Source: Archangium sp. (GTDB lineage Bacteria; Myxococcota; Myxococcia; Myxococcales; Myxococcaceae). From it: a stretch of 5,837 bases of DNA. The position numbers and the translations under genes are program-made. How positions within the stretch are numbered: position 1 is the first letter of the stretch; the number at the start of each line of letters is the position of its first letter. A model generated the notes under the pieces. The model did no database searches. It was not told where the DNA came from and was given only the letters and a program-made list of their open reading frames with translations. This document shows positions 1 through 5,837 of this stretch, piece after piece. Location: NCBI GenBank assembly GCA_016793585.1, contig JAEUJR010000830.1, forward strand, positions 1 to 5,837, given 5' to 3'.

Positions 1-1290
1 GCCGTTGAGCACGAACGACGCGGCGACGGGCTTGCCCTTCTGGGTGGCGATGACGCGCACGTGGCCGACCTTCGGCACCGGGTTGGGAACGGTCGCGTCG
101 CGGGTCTGCATCGGGCCGACGTAGGTGGCCTCGGTCGAGAACAGCTGCGTCTTGCCGGTGTCGAACTCCTGCTCGACGGCATTGAGCACGCTGACGACGT
201 CTTCGTTCGCGGCCAGCGGCACCTCGGCGCTCTCGCTGCGCGGCGGCTCGGCGGGCTTCTCTTTGGGCACGTACTTGGGAATCAACCGCGTGCTGTCGAC
301 GTCGATGGGCGGCGCGGCCGGCGCGACGGCTGCGAGCTGGTCTCGGGTCTGCTTCAGGTCGCGAGCCTCGGCCTGCTTCTTCTTCTCGGCGATGAAGGCG
401 AACGACTTCGCGAGGTCGATCTTCTTCACGCCGGCGGCGGCTTCGAGCTCGGCGGCGAACTCCGAAGCGGTCTCGGGGCGATCGTCACGCCGCTTGGCCA
501 TGCCGTGAATGAGCGCCTGCGCGACGGGTTTGGTGATGTTCTTCACCAGCGCGGCGGCGTCGGGCACGGCGGTGTTCTTGTGGCCGTACAGCACCTCGAA
601 GTTGTTCTGCCCGAGGAAGGGCGGGCGGCCGGTGAGCAGCTCGAACGTCATCGCGGCGAGCGCGTAGACGTCGGTGCGGCGGTCGATGTCTTCGAGGCCC
701 AGAATCTGCTCGGGCGACATGTAATAGGGCGTGCCCACCATGGCGCCGGGCTTGGTGAGGCCGGGGTTGTGCTGATCGCGCACGACGCCCAGGTCGAGAA
801 TCGTCACGCGGCCGCGCGCGGTGAGGAAGATGTTCTGCGGCTTGATGTCGCGGTGCACGAGCCCGGCGCGGTGGAGGAACGCGAGGCCGGCGGCGATGGG
901 CTTGATGAGGGCGACGGTCTCGGCGACGGGCAGCTTGCCGCCGCGGGCTTCGAGCACCTCTGACAGCGTCATGCCGTCGAGGTACTCCATGACGATGTAC
1001 GGGAGCGCGCGCAGCCGGCCGTGCCCGAGCAGCTGCACGATGTTCGGGTGACGCACCTCCATCATCAGCTCGGCTTCGCGTTCGAAGCGGGCGAGCACCT
1101 TCGGTTTGCGGCAGTGCTCTGGCGCGAGCACCTTCACGGCCACGAGCGCGCCGGTCTTCACGTCTTTGCCGCGAAAGACGCTGCCCATGGCGCCCTGGCC
1201 GATGCGATCCTCCAGGCGCCAGCGCTCATCGAGCACCTCGCCCGGCATCACGTGCAACACGACGGTGTGGTCTGCGCTAGGGCCCGACAC
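1..1290 (-). CDS. Ser/Thr protein kinase, eukaryote-like (3' end outside window)
   Basis: My reverse-strand translation is open from 1290 to base 1 (430 codons) and contains a complete Hanks-type kinase domain at about residues 25-285. Visible motifs: Gly-loop GQGAMGSV (31-38), VAVK with Lys53, alpha-C Glu72 in FEREAE, catalytic HRDIKPQN (146-153, Asp148), metal-binding DLG (166-168, in place of the usual DFG), activation loop with Thr179 and Thr187 in GTPYYMSPE, and DVYALA. It should phosphorylate Ser/Thr on protein partners. After the domain comes a charged, probably coiled-coil stretch (about 293-318), then a Pro/Ala/Glu-rich linker, then the start of a beta-rich segment (GHVRVIATQ onward, about 410) that resembles a PEGA-type repeat but is cut by the window edge. 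No membrane segment is seen in the part present. Start is uncertain: GTG at 1290 has weak GAAAG-like upstream pairing; ATG at 1248 (MPGEVLDERW) also fits. It lies 48 bp after the TatD-like gene in the same reading frame and is probably cotranscribed with it. Confidence 0.95.
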   Translation of the reverse strand, partial: MSGPSADHTVVLHVMPGEVLDERWRLEDRIGQGAMGSVFRGKDVKTGALVAVKVLAPEHCRKPKVLARFEREAELMMEVRHPNIVQLLGHGRLRALPYIVMEYLDGMTLSEVLEARGGKLPVAETVALIKPIAAGLAFLHRAGLVHRDIKPQNIFLTARGRVTILDLGVVRDQHNPGLTKPGAMVGTPYYMSPEQILGLEDIDRRTDVYALAAMTFELLTGRPPFLGQNNFEVLYGHKNTAVPDAAALVKNITKPVAQALIHGMAKRRDDRPETASEFAAELEAAAGVKKIDLAKSFAFIAEKKKQAEARDLKQTRDQLAAVAPAAPPIDVDSTRLIPKYVPKEKPAEPPRSESAEVPLAANEDVVSVLNAVEQEFDTGKTQLFSTEATYVGPMQTRDATVPNPVPKVGHVRVIATQKGKPVAASFVLNG

Positions 1291-1338
1291 GGCTTTCACG
1301 GTTGTAGCGAAAATCGCCGCCGCCCGGGCGCTCGAACG

Positions 1339-2088
1339 TCAGCGGCCGAGGAAGGCGCGCACGGTCTTTCCCGACACCCGGCTCAAGACGCCACCTGACA
1401 GTCTGGCGAGTTTGAGGCGCGCGACGAGGCGGGGCAGCGAGAGCAGGTCGCTGGGGCCGTCACCGGCGCCGCTCCCGAGCACGAGCCGGTCGGGGCCGAG
1501 CGCGTGCACCATGCGTTCGGCGACGTCGACGTCGAGGCGATCGGGGTGGAGCGTGAGGCCGGCGAGGTGGCCGCGGGCGAGCACGGAACGAACCGTCTTC
1601 AGCGTGAGGCCATCGACGAGGGCGCGCGCGACGGGAAACTTCGCGTCGAGCAGGGCGGCGAGGGACTTCGCGACGAGCGCTTCGTGGCGGGCGATGGGGG
1701 CGGTGACGACGACGGGCCGGGCGAGGTGTTTGGCGAGGGCGAGCTGTTCGTGGAAGAGCTCGAGCTCGTCTTCGGAGCCACGGTGGAGCATGAGCGGGCC
1801 GAGCGCGACGACGCCGGGCTTGCCGAGGTTCCTGGGCAGCTCGGCGACGAGGGTGGCGACGCCACGTTTGCCTGCGAGCGCGAGCGGAACGGCGGTGAGG
1901 GTGACGGCGTCGAGGCCGGCCTGCTCGAGGCGGGTGACCTGCGTACGCGCCGCGTCCCACGAGTTCGTCACGCCATCGACCGTGAGCGCCTGTTGCGGAA
2001 AGACGAGGGCTCCCGTGACGCCGAACTGCTTCAGCGTGACGACATCAGCCTCGGAGAGCCCAGCCGGTGTCAGGCGCGCGTCGAACAT
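1339..2088 (-). CDS. TatD/COG1099-like TIM-barrel protein, metal ligands apparently lost
   Basis: This is a 249-residue protein. Its overall pattern follows the TatD-related metal-dependent hydrolases of the COG1099 type: an N-terminal FDARLTPAGLS where the family has a D-x-H-x-H strand, a middle GVVALGPLML...FHEQLALAKHLARPVVV stretch matching the family's 'AIGEIGL...FREQLELAKELDLPVIV', and a C-terminal LVLGSGAGDGPSDLLSLP followed by a terminal AFLGR helix. At each expected metal-ligand position another residue is found: Arg5/Thr7 for the HxH pair, Pro98 for Glu, Thr129 for His, Gly160 for His, Gly207 for Asp. Fold assignment and alignment are from memory. If correct, ordinary metal-dependent hydrolysis is unlikely and a binding or scaffolding role is possible. 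No signal peptide; probably cytoplasmic. ATG 2088 is chosen because family similarity begins there; the frame stays open to an ATG at 2217, but that extension lies inside the protease gene. A weak GGCGG lies 5 nt upstream. It overlaps the protease stop by 19 bp, suggesting translational coupling. Confidence 0.8.
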   Translation of the reverse strand: MFDARLTPAGLSEADVVTLKQFGVTGALVFPQQALTVDGVTNSWDAARTQVTRLEQAGLDAVTLTAVPLALAGKRGVATLVAELPRNLGKPGVVALGPLMLHRGSEDELELFHEQLALAKHLARPVVVTAPIARHEALVAKSLAALLDAKFPVARALVDGLTLKTVRSVLARGHLAGLTLHPDRLDVDVAERMVHALGPDRLVLGSGAGDGPSDLLSLPRLVARLKLARLSGGVLSRVSGKTVRAFLGR

Positions 2089-3275
2089 CGGGGCCGCCAG
2101 AACACGAGAAGAAGGGCAAGCAGCCACGGGCCCGAAACGGAGGAGCAGCCACCGCGCACGTTGTCGACTGGCGTGGGCATGGCTCCCGGCGTTGCGCGAC
2201 AGACGCCCTCGAGGCACACCATGTCTCGCGTGCAGACCGTGTCATCGACGCAGGGGCGTGAGCAGAACTGGAAGCCGCGCGGGTCGGAGAGGCAGCGGTC
2301 GCCGGCGCAATCGGTCGGTGCCGTGCAGACGTCTCCGTCGAGGAAACAGTCGGTGTCGGGCGTGGGGCAGCCGGAGTTCTGGCAGATGTCGTTGGCGATG
2401 CAGTTGGCCGGGCAGTCGGGGTCGATGCGGCCGTCCATGCAGGCTTCGCAGCGGTTGTCTGCGACGCAGGTGCAATCGGGATCGGCGGGCGTGCAGCCCA
2501 TCTGGCAGCGGCCGTCGGCGATGCACGCGGGTGGGTCGAACGCGTTGAGGGTGGCGTCGATGAAGGCGAGCTCGGAGTCGACGCGCACGTCTCCGCCGAC
2601 GCCGCACTGATTCGTGGTTCCGTACGAGTGCACGCCGGCCAGGCGGCCTTGCCAGAACGAGGGACCGCCGGAGTCTCCGGCGCAGATGCCGAGCGTGCCG
2701 GCCTGCCCGTACTCGAAGGTCTCGGCCATGGAGCGCGCGATGGTGGTGTTGAGCGTTCGCCTCGTGCCGGTGTCGCTGGCGCCGTTGGGAGACGTGCGGC
2801 CGTAGCCGACGACGCGAATCGGCTGATTGGCCCACGTGGCAGGTGGTGTTCGCACGAGCAGCTCGGGCGTGACTCCGGGAACGGCGACGTCGAGCTGAAG
2901 GAGCGCGAGATCGTTCGCGCCCTGCCCGGAGTAGTTCGGGTGCCGGCGAATCTGCACCACGTTGCGCAGGTCGCTCATCATGAGCATCTGGTCGTTCGGC
3001 TCGTTCATCACGCGCACCATGACGCTCTGGGCGCCTTCACGGGCGGGGTCGACGCAGTGACCGGCCGTGAGAATCACGCGCGGGCTGATGAGCGTGCCGG
3101 TGCAGAAGCCCATCTGGCCGTTGTTGAACGTGGCGATGACGAAGAAGACCGAGGTGCTGTTCGGGTCGGGCGTGCCCGCGAGAATGGCGTCGGCGCGCGA
3201 GTCGACCTCACCCGGCGAGGCAGGGGCACAGGCGATCAGCAGGCAGCCGAGGAGCCCCGCGCGCATGGCCGGCAT
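2070..3275 (-). CDS. Secreted trypsin-fold (S1) serine protease with Cys-rich stalk and C-terminal sorting anchor
   Basis: A 401-residue exported endopeptidase. Residues 1-16 form a short hydrophobic signal ending in the lipobox LIAC (Cys16), so it may be a lipoprotein. The S1 domain spans about 31-245: a mature-like N terminus ILAGTPD (Ile31), TAGHC with His73, NDLALL with Asp122, and GDSGGP with Ser202 give a complete catalytic triad. The residue six before Ser202 (trypsin Asp189) is Gly196, arguing against Arg/Lys specificity and for small or hydrophobic P1 residues. Residues 251-310 are three Cys-rich repeats with DPDC/DTDC endings, followed by another Cys-rich stretch to about 359. The tail has GGCSS (375-379), a hydrophobic segment SGPWLLALLLVFW, then WRPRCSTRA, which fits a MYXO-CTERM-type signal processed at the cell surface. 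Start is ATG 3275 (GGTGA just upstream); ATG 3266, four residues in, is equally possible. It lies 23 bp after the GGT stop and overlaps the next gene, so probably operonic. Confidence 0.93.
   Translation of the reverse strand: MPAMRAGLLGCLLIACAPASPGEVDSRADAILAGTPDPNSTSVFFVIATFNNGQMGFCTGTLISPRVILTAGHCVDPAREGAQSVMVRVMNEPNDQMLMMSDLRNVVQIRRHPNYSGQGANDLALLQLDVAVPGVTPELLVRTPPATWANQPIRVVGYGRTSPNGASDTGTRRTLNTTIARSMAETFEYGQAGTLGICAGDSGGPSFWQGRLAGVHSYGTTNQCGVGGDVRVDSELAFIDATLNAFDPPACIADGRCQMGCTPADPDCTCVADNRCEACMDGRIDPDCPANCIANDICQNSGCPTPDTDCFLDGDVCTAPTDCAGDRCLSDPRGFQFCSRPCVDDTVCTRDMVCLEGVCRATPGAMPTPVDNVRGGCSSVSGPWLLALLLVFWRPRCSTRA
2346..2525 (-). repeat. Three tandem Cys-rich 'C-x-A-D/N...DPDC' protein repeats
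   Basis: Within the protease, three units of about 18-19 residues follow each other: residues 251-268 (CIADGRCQMGCTPADPDC), 270-288 (CVADNRCEACMDGRIDPDC) and 292-310 (CIANDICQNSGCPTPDTDC). Each has four cysteines and ends in an acidic-Pro/Thr-Asp-Cys turn. Such units are typical of surface proteins of myxobacteria and probably form a disulfide-stabilised, perhaps calcium-binding, stalk between the catalytic domain and the C-terminal anchor. The repeats are diverged at DNA level. Confidence 0.8.
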
Positions 3276-3298
3276 TGTCACCCGGCGAGGCGTTGCGC

Positions 3299-5005
3299 TC
3301 AATCGTGGCCGGTGGGCGCGCCTTCGTTTCTCGGGTCGCTGCCGCCGTAGCGGAGCTTGGTGACGGGGTCGACGAGCACGGCTTCGGCGTCTCCCCAGGC
3401 GTCCATGCGGCGGAAGGTGTGGCCCATCGCTTCGAGGGCCGAGAGCGTCGCGGGCTCGAGCCCGGTCTTGTCGACCATGACGTCGTCGGGGAGCCATTGG
3501 TGGTGAATGCGGCCGGCTCCGACGGCGCGAACGGGGTCGAGGTTGGCGTCGATGATGCTCGAGATGACCTGGAGGACGGTGGTGGGAATGGTGGAGCCAC
3601 CCGGGCTGCCGACGGCGATCATCACGTCTTTCGGCGAGTCCTTCATGAAGACGAGCGTCGGCGTCATGGAGGAGAGGGGGATTTTCCCCGGTGCGACGGC
3701 GTTGGCTTCACCGGTGACGAGGCCGTACGCGTTGGGTGTACCGGGTTGAGCGGCGAAGTCGTCCATCTCGTCGTTGAGGAGAATGCCAGTGCCCTTGGCG
3801 ACGAGGCAGGAGCCGAAGGCGTAGTTGACGGTGGTGGTGAGCGCGGCAGCATTGCCATCTTTGTCGATGACAGAAATGTGGGTGGTGTTTTGCGGTTTGA
3901 GTCCGCCGTCGAGGGGCGCGTCGGGCTTCTTGAGTTCGGGAGGGAAGAGGGTAACCGAGCGGGTGGCGCGCTTCGGGTCGATGCTGGCGCGGGTCTTGTC
4001 GACCCATGCCTTCGAGGTGAGGTCGGCGGTGGGGACGGACTGCACGTCGGGGTCTCCAACGAAGCGGGCGCGATCGACGGCGGCGCGGCGCAGGGCCTCG
4101 ATGAAGGTGTGGAGCGTGTCGACGTCGCGGTTGGCCGGGCCTTTGGGTCCCTTCGCTTCGAGCACGCCGAGGACCTGGAGGAGCGTGATGCCTCCGCCGC
4201 TCGGAGGCGGCATGGTGAGAATGCGGTGGCCGCGGTACTGGCCTTCGAGCGGGGCGCGCCAGCGGGTCTTGTAGGCCTTGAGATCGGCCTCGGTGAGCAC
4301 GCCACCGGCGTCTTTCACGGTCTTGGCGACGGCCTTCGCGATGGGGCCTTCGTAGAAGACGGTGTCCCCTTTGGCTGCGAGAGATTGAAGTGTCTTCGCC
4401 AGGTCAGGTTGTTTGATGATGACGCCGAGCTCGGGGACGGAAGGAATTCCATCAGCTGCGGGGCGCAGGAAAATCCTGGCAGCGTCAGGGTCTTTGCGAA
4501 GACAGGCTTCGCGCAGTTTTGCCAGGTCGCGGTATTTGGGAGTGACAGGAAAGCCCTGGGTCGCAGCGCGGATGGCAGGTGCGAGGACTTTGGCGCGCGG
4601 GAGCTTGCCGTATTTGGCGTGCAGCTCGAGATAGCCTTTGACGGCTCCGGGGACGGCGACCGAGAGGGCTCCGTCGGTGGAGCGGCCGGGGACGAGCGTT
4701 CCGTTCTCGAGGAACATGTCGTGTGACGCCCCGGCAGGAGCGACCTCGCGGAAGTCGAAGGCGAACTCACCTTGCGGCACCTTGATGACGGCGAAGCCTC
4801 CGCCTCCGAGCCCCGAGTGGTACGGGCCGACGACGGCCATGGTCAGGGCGGCGGCGACGACGGCGTCGGCGGCGTTCCCTCCCTGGGCGAGCATTTCGGC
4901 CCCGGCAGCGCTGCCGAGCGGGTGGGCGGCGGAGACGACACCTCCGCGGTACGGGCGGGCCGCGAGCGCGGGCAGGGCGAGCAGGACGAGGATGAAGGAA
5001 CGCAT
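3299..5005 (-). CDS. ggt: Gamma-glutamyltransferase (gamma-glutamyl transpeptidase), exported
   Basis: A 568-residue Ntn-hydrolase precursor, the usual length for bacterial GGT (EC 2.3.2.2). It cleaves the gamma-glutamyl bond of glutathione and related compounds and transfers the glutamyl group to water or amino acids. Residues 1-15 form a Sec signal peptide (MRSFILVLLALPALA, likely cut before Ala16), so it acts in the periplasm or outside the cell. Family motifs: GGNAADAVVA (42-51), GLGGGGF (65-71), DFREVAP with substrate-binding Arg86, NTTH with nucleophile Thr374 (autocleavage expected between Asn373 and Thr374, giving large and small subunits), DKDGNA (381-386), LNDEMDDF with Asp416 binding the substrate amino group, a lid loop (PGTPNAYGLV onward), PLSSMTPT with Ser445/Ser446, and SPGG oxyanion glycines (469-470). 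All key residues are present, so it should be active. No clear ribosome-binding site precedes ATG 5005, but the signal peptide fixes the start. It is the first gene of the minus-strand block; its promoter should lie in 5006-5152, where I see no good consensus. Confidence 0.97.
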   Translation of the reverse strand: MRSFILVLLALPALAARPYRGGVVSAAHPLGSAAGAEMLAQGGNAADAVVAAALTMAVVGPYHSGLGGGGFAVIKVPQGEFAFDFREVAPAGASHDMFLENGTLVPGRSTDGALSVAVPGAVKGYLELHAKYGKLPRAKVLAPAIRAATQGFPVTPKYRDLAKLREACLRKDPDAARIFLRPAADGIPSVPELGVIIKQPDLAKTLQSLAAKGDTVFYEGPIAKAVAKTVKDAGGVLTEADLKAYKTRWRAPLEGQYRGHRILTMPPPSGGGITLLQVLGVLEAKGPKGPANRDVDTLHTFIEALRRAAVDRARFVGDPDVQSVPTADLTSKAWVDKTRASIDPKRATRSVTLFPPELKKPDAPLDGGLKPQNTTHISVIDKDGNAAALTTTVNYAFGSCLVAKGTGILLNDEMDDFAAQPGTPNAYGLVTGEANAVAPGKIPLSSMTPTLVFMKDSPKDVMIAVGSPGGSTIPTTVLQVISSIIDANLDPVRAVGAGRIHHQWLPDDVMVDKTGLEPATLSALEAMGHTFRRMDAWGDAEAVLVDPVTKLRYGGSDPRNEGAPTGHD

Positions 5006-5152
5006 GGCAGCGACAGTTGAAACGAAATCAGGCGGGTCTGGCCACTAATGAATGTGGACCTGGCGCAGCAATCTTCACCAATCGTTGCGGTGCCCTGCCT
5101 GGGGTTCATCCAGCCTACTAGTGAAGTGCGCATTCAGTGCGCCAAGGGAACT

Positions 5153-5521
5153 ATGAGAACGCGTCACCTGAGCGATCTGTGCCCCGTACTTGGTGTCGAT
5201 GGTGTGCCTGTCGCTATCGACCTCCATTCGGTGAGTAGAGTCCAGACACTTGAGTTGGTTTATCCATCAGACATGGCTGGCCACTTAGATTTGCATATCT
5301 GTCTTGAGTTGACTGGGGCACCCGGAGGTCTCAGGCTCAGGTTGCTTGGAGTACGCGATTTGGTGTTGGGCGAATTGCTGCCTGGCTTGTATTTGACTGA
5401 ATTGGAGATTGAGGCGATCTCCGAGCGCGGACTTGAAGGTCAGAACTTCGAATTGATCGCCCACTATGATCGCAGTTTTCGATGTGCGTTCAGCAGTATA
5501 GAAGCGGAAGTTGTTCCGTAG
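5153..5521 (+). CDS. Small hypothetical protein, possibly immunity-like, of foreign composition
   Basis: The 122-residue product is acidic and soluble, with no signal peptide or membrane segment, and is rich in alternating Leu/beta-type stretches (LRLRLLGVRDLVLGELL, then LTELEIEAISERGLEGQNFELI and CAFSSIEAEVV). The pattern of a beta-rich 'L-x-L-x-x-x-G-V-x-x-L' segment followed by 'I-S-x-R-x-x-E-G-x-x-F-E' resembles small immunity proteins of polymorphic toxin systems, but I cannot name a family and this is inference. The frame is open back to ATG 5048 (157 residues). I prefer ATG 5153 because AAGGGA lies just upstream and it leaves 147 bp for divergent promoters, against 42 bp from 5048. GC is roughly 50-55% by eye, with many A/T-ending and TTG codons, unlike the neighbouring minus-strand genes, which suggests horizontal acquisition. 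It is divergent from ggt and precedes the Rhs remnant on the same strand. Confidence 0.7.
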   Translation: MRTRHLSDLCPVLGVDGVPVAIDLHSVSRVQTLELVYPSDMAGHLDLHICLELTGAPGGLRLRLLGVRDLVLGELLPGLYLTELEIEAISERGLEGQNFELIAHYDRSFRCAFSSIEAEVVP

Positions 5522-5585
5522 GCCGGTTGTGTTGGGCTCTGAGGGTAGGGCGGCGTCAGGGAACAATGCGCAGGGCTTCCAGTAG

Positions 5586-5837
5586 AACGGGCCGGGACGA
5601 ATGATCGCGGTGCGGCGAGGAAGCGTGGTGGGGTACTACCAGGCGGAGGCGACGCCGTAGGGATTGTTGGCGACGGCGGACTACACGCCGGAAGGACGAG
5701 TGACGTCGAAAGACTGGGTGACAGGGACGACGTGCACGGAGACGGGAAGCACGCAGTGCCCGAGGTTGGGAGGACTGCCGTTCGGCTTCCATGGTGCGTA
5801 CAAGAGTCCAGCGCACGGGTTGTTGTATTTCCGGAAC
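5586..5837 (+). pseudogene. Rhs/YD-repeat protein core fragment (broken, runs off right edge)
   Basis: Translation in the frame with codons starting at positions divisible by three gives GRMIAVRRGSVVGYYQAEATP, then TAG at 5658-5660, then an open stretch to the window edge containing ATADYTPEGRVTSKDW, a CTETGSTQCP segment, LPFGFHGAYKSPAHGL and LYFRN. The last motifs match the Rhs-associated core that precedes the 'NRWYSP...G.FLS.DP' junction and the variable toxin tip; the phrasing is typical of myxobacterial Rhs proteins. Rhs proteins form a shell around a C-terminal toxin domain delivered to competitors. Here there is no upstream core, an in-frame stop interrupts similarity that continues on both sides, and another TAG (5583-5585) bounds it on the left. 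This is therefore a remnant or displaced 3' module, not an intact rhs gene; the toxin tip, if any, lies beyond the window. The 64 bp between the preceding gene and this fragment hold nothing recognisable. Confidence 0.8.

Noticed and set aside
61..963. A 300-codon plus-strand frame opposite the kinase
   Set aside because: Low-complexity translation opposite a kinase domain with all conserved motifs.
2089..2217. 43-residue N-terminal extension of the TatD-like protein from ATG 2217
   Set aside because: It is Arg-rich, lies inside the protease C-terminal coding region and precedes the point where family similarity begins; ATG 2088 is better.
1106..2610. Long plus-strand open frames (480 and 368 codons) across the kinase, TatD-like and protease genes
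   Set aside because: Ser/Arg- or Gly/Glu-rich composition with no domain, crossing the boundaries of three well-supported minus-strand genes; shadows of GC bias.
3276..3497. N-terminal extension of the protease frame upstream of ATG 3275
   Set aside because: It overlaps the C-terminal end of ggt, is Arg/Pro-rich, and would bury the clear signal peptide and lipobox.
3275..4726. A 483-codon open frame on the plus strand, antisense to ggt
   Set aside because: Its translation is Gly/Val/Asp/Arg-rich low-complexity without recognisable motifs, and it lies opposite a gamma-glutamyltransferase with every catalytic motif present. Long antisense frames are expected in GC-rich genes with biased third positions.
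5006..5152. Possible promoter for ggt (TTGCTG and CATTAG-like boxes on the minus strand)
   Set aside because: Both boxes are poor matches and the spacing is about 15 bp; not convincing without transcript data.
5285..5816. Two minus-strand open frames opposite the immunity-like gene and the Rhs fragment
   Set aside because: No motifs; the opposite strand carries recognisable Rhs core residues and a more protein-like small gene.

Overview
The window looks like a piece of a myxobacterial (Myxococcota) chromosome. Four things point there: very GC-rich coding sequence with strongly G/C-biased third codon positions, a eukaryote-like Ser/Thr protein kinase, a secreted serine protease with a Cys-rich 'DPDC' repeat stalk and a C-terminal sorting segment of the MYXO-CTERM type, and an Rhs/YD-repeat fragment of the kind common in that phylum. 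The assignment is inferred from gene content only.

Layout. About 86% of the window (1-5005) is one tightly packed block on the minus strand, read from right to left: gamma-glutamyltransferase (5005-3299), then after 23 bp an exported trypsin-fold protease (3275-2070), then with a 19-bp overlap a small TatD/COG1099-like TIM-barrel protein (2088-1339), then after 48 bp a Ser/Thr protein kinase (from 1290, running off the left edge). Spacing and common orientation suggest an operon. Two products are predicted to be exported (GGT, protease) and two cytoplasmic (TatD-like protein, kinase). No shared pathway can be proven from the sequence.

Right end (about 5006-5837). The composition changes sharply. 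A plus-strand gene (5153-5521, possibly from 5048) has visibly lower GC and more A/T-ending codons than the operon. It encodes a small acidic protein that may be an immunity-type protein but belongs to no family I can name with confidence. It is followed on the same strand by the recognisable C-terminal core of an Rhs/YD-repeat protein (5586-5837, continuing past the right edge) with an in-frame TAG and no start, so a remnant or broken gene. This end looks like the edge of a polymorphic-toxin (Rhs) accessory island abutting the conserved operon.

The most interesting observations are: the TatD/COG1099-like protein appears to have lost every metal ligand of its family and may be a pseudoenzyme; the protease carries both an N-terminal lipobox and a C-terminal CTERM-like anchor, and has Gly where trypsin has Asp189; and the right end holds an orphan immunity-like gene plus a broken Rhs core. 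No tRNA, rRNA, CRISPR array, insertion sequence or convincing terminator was seen.
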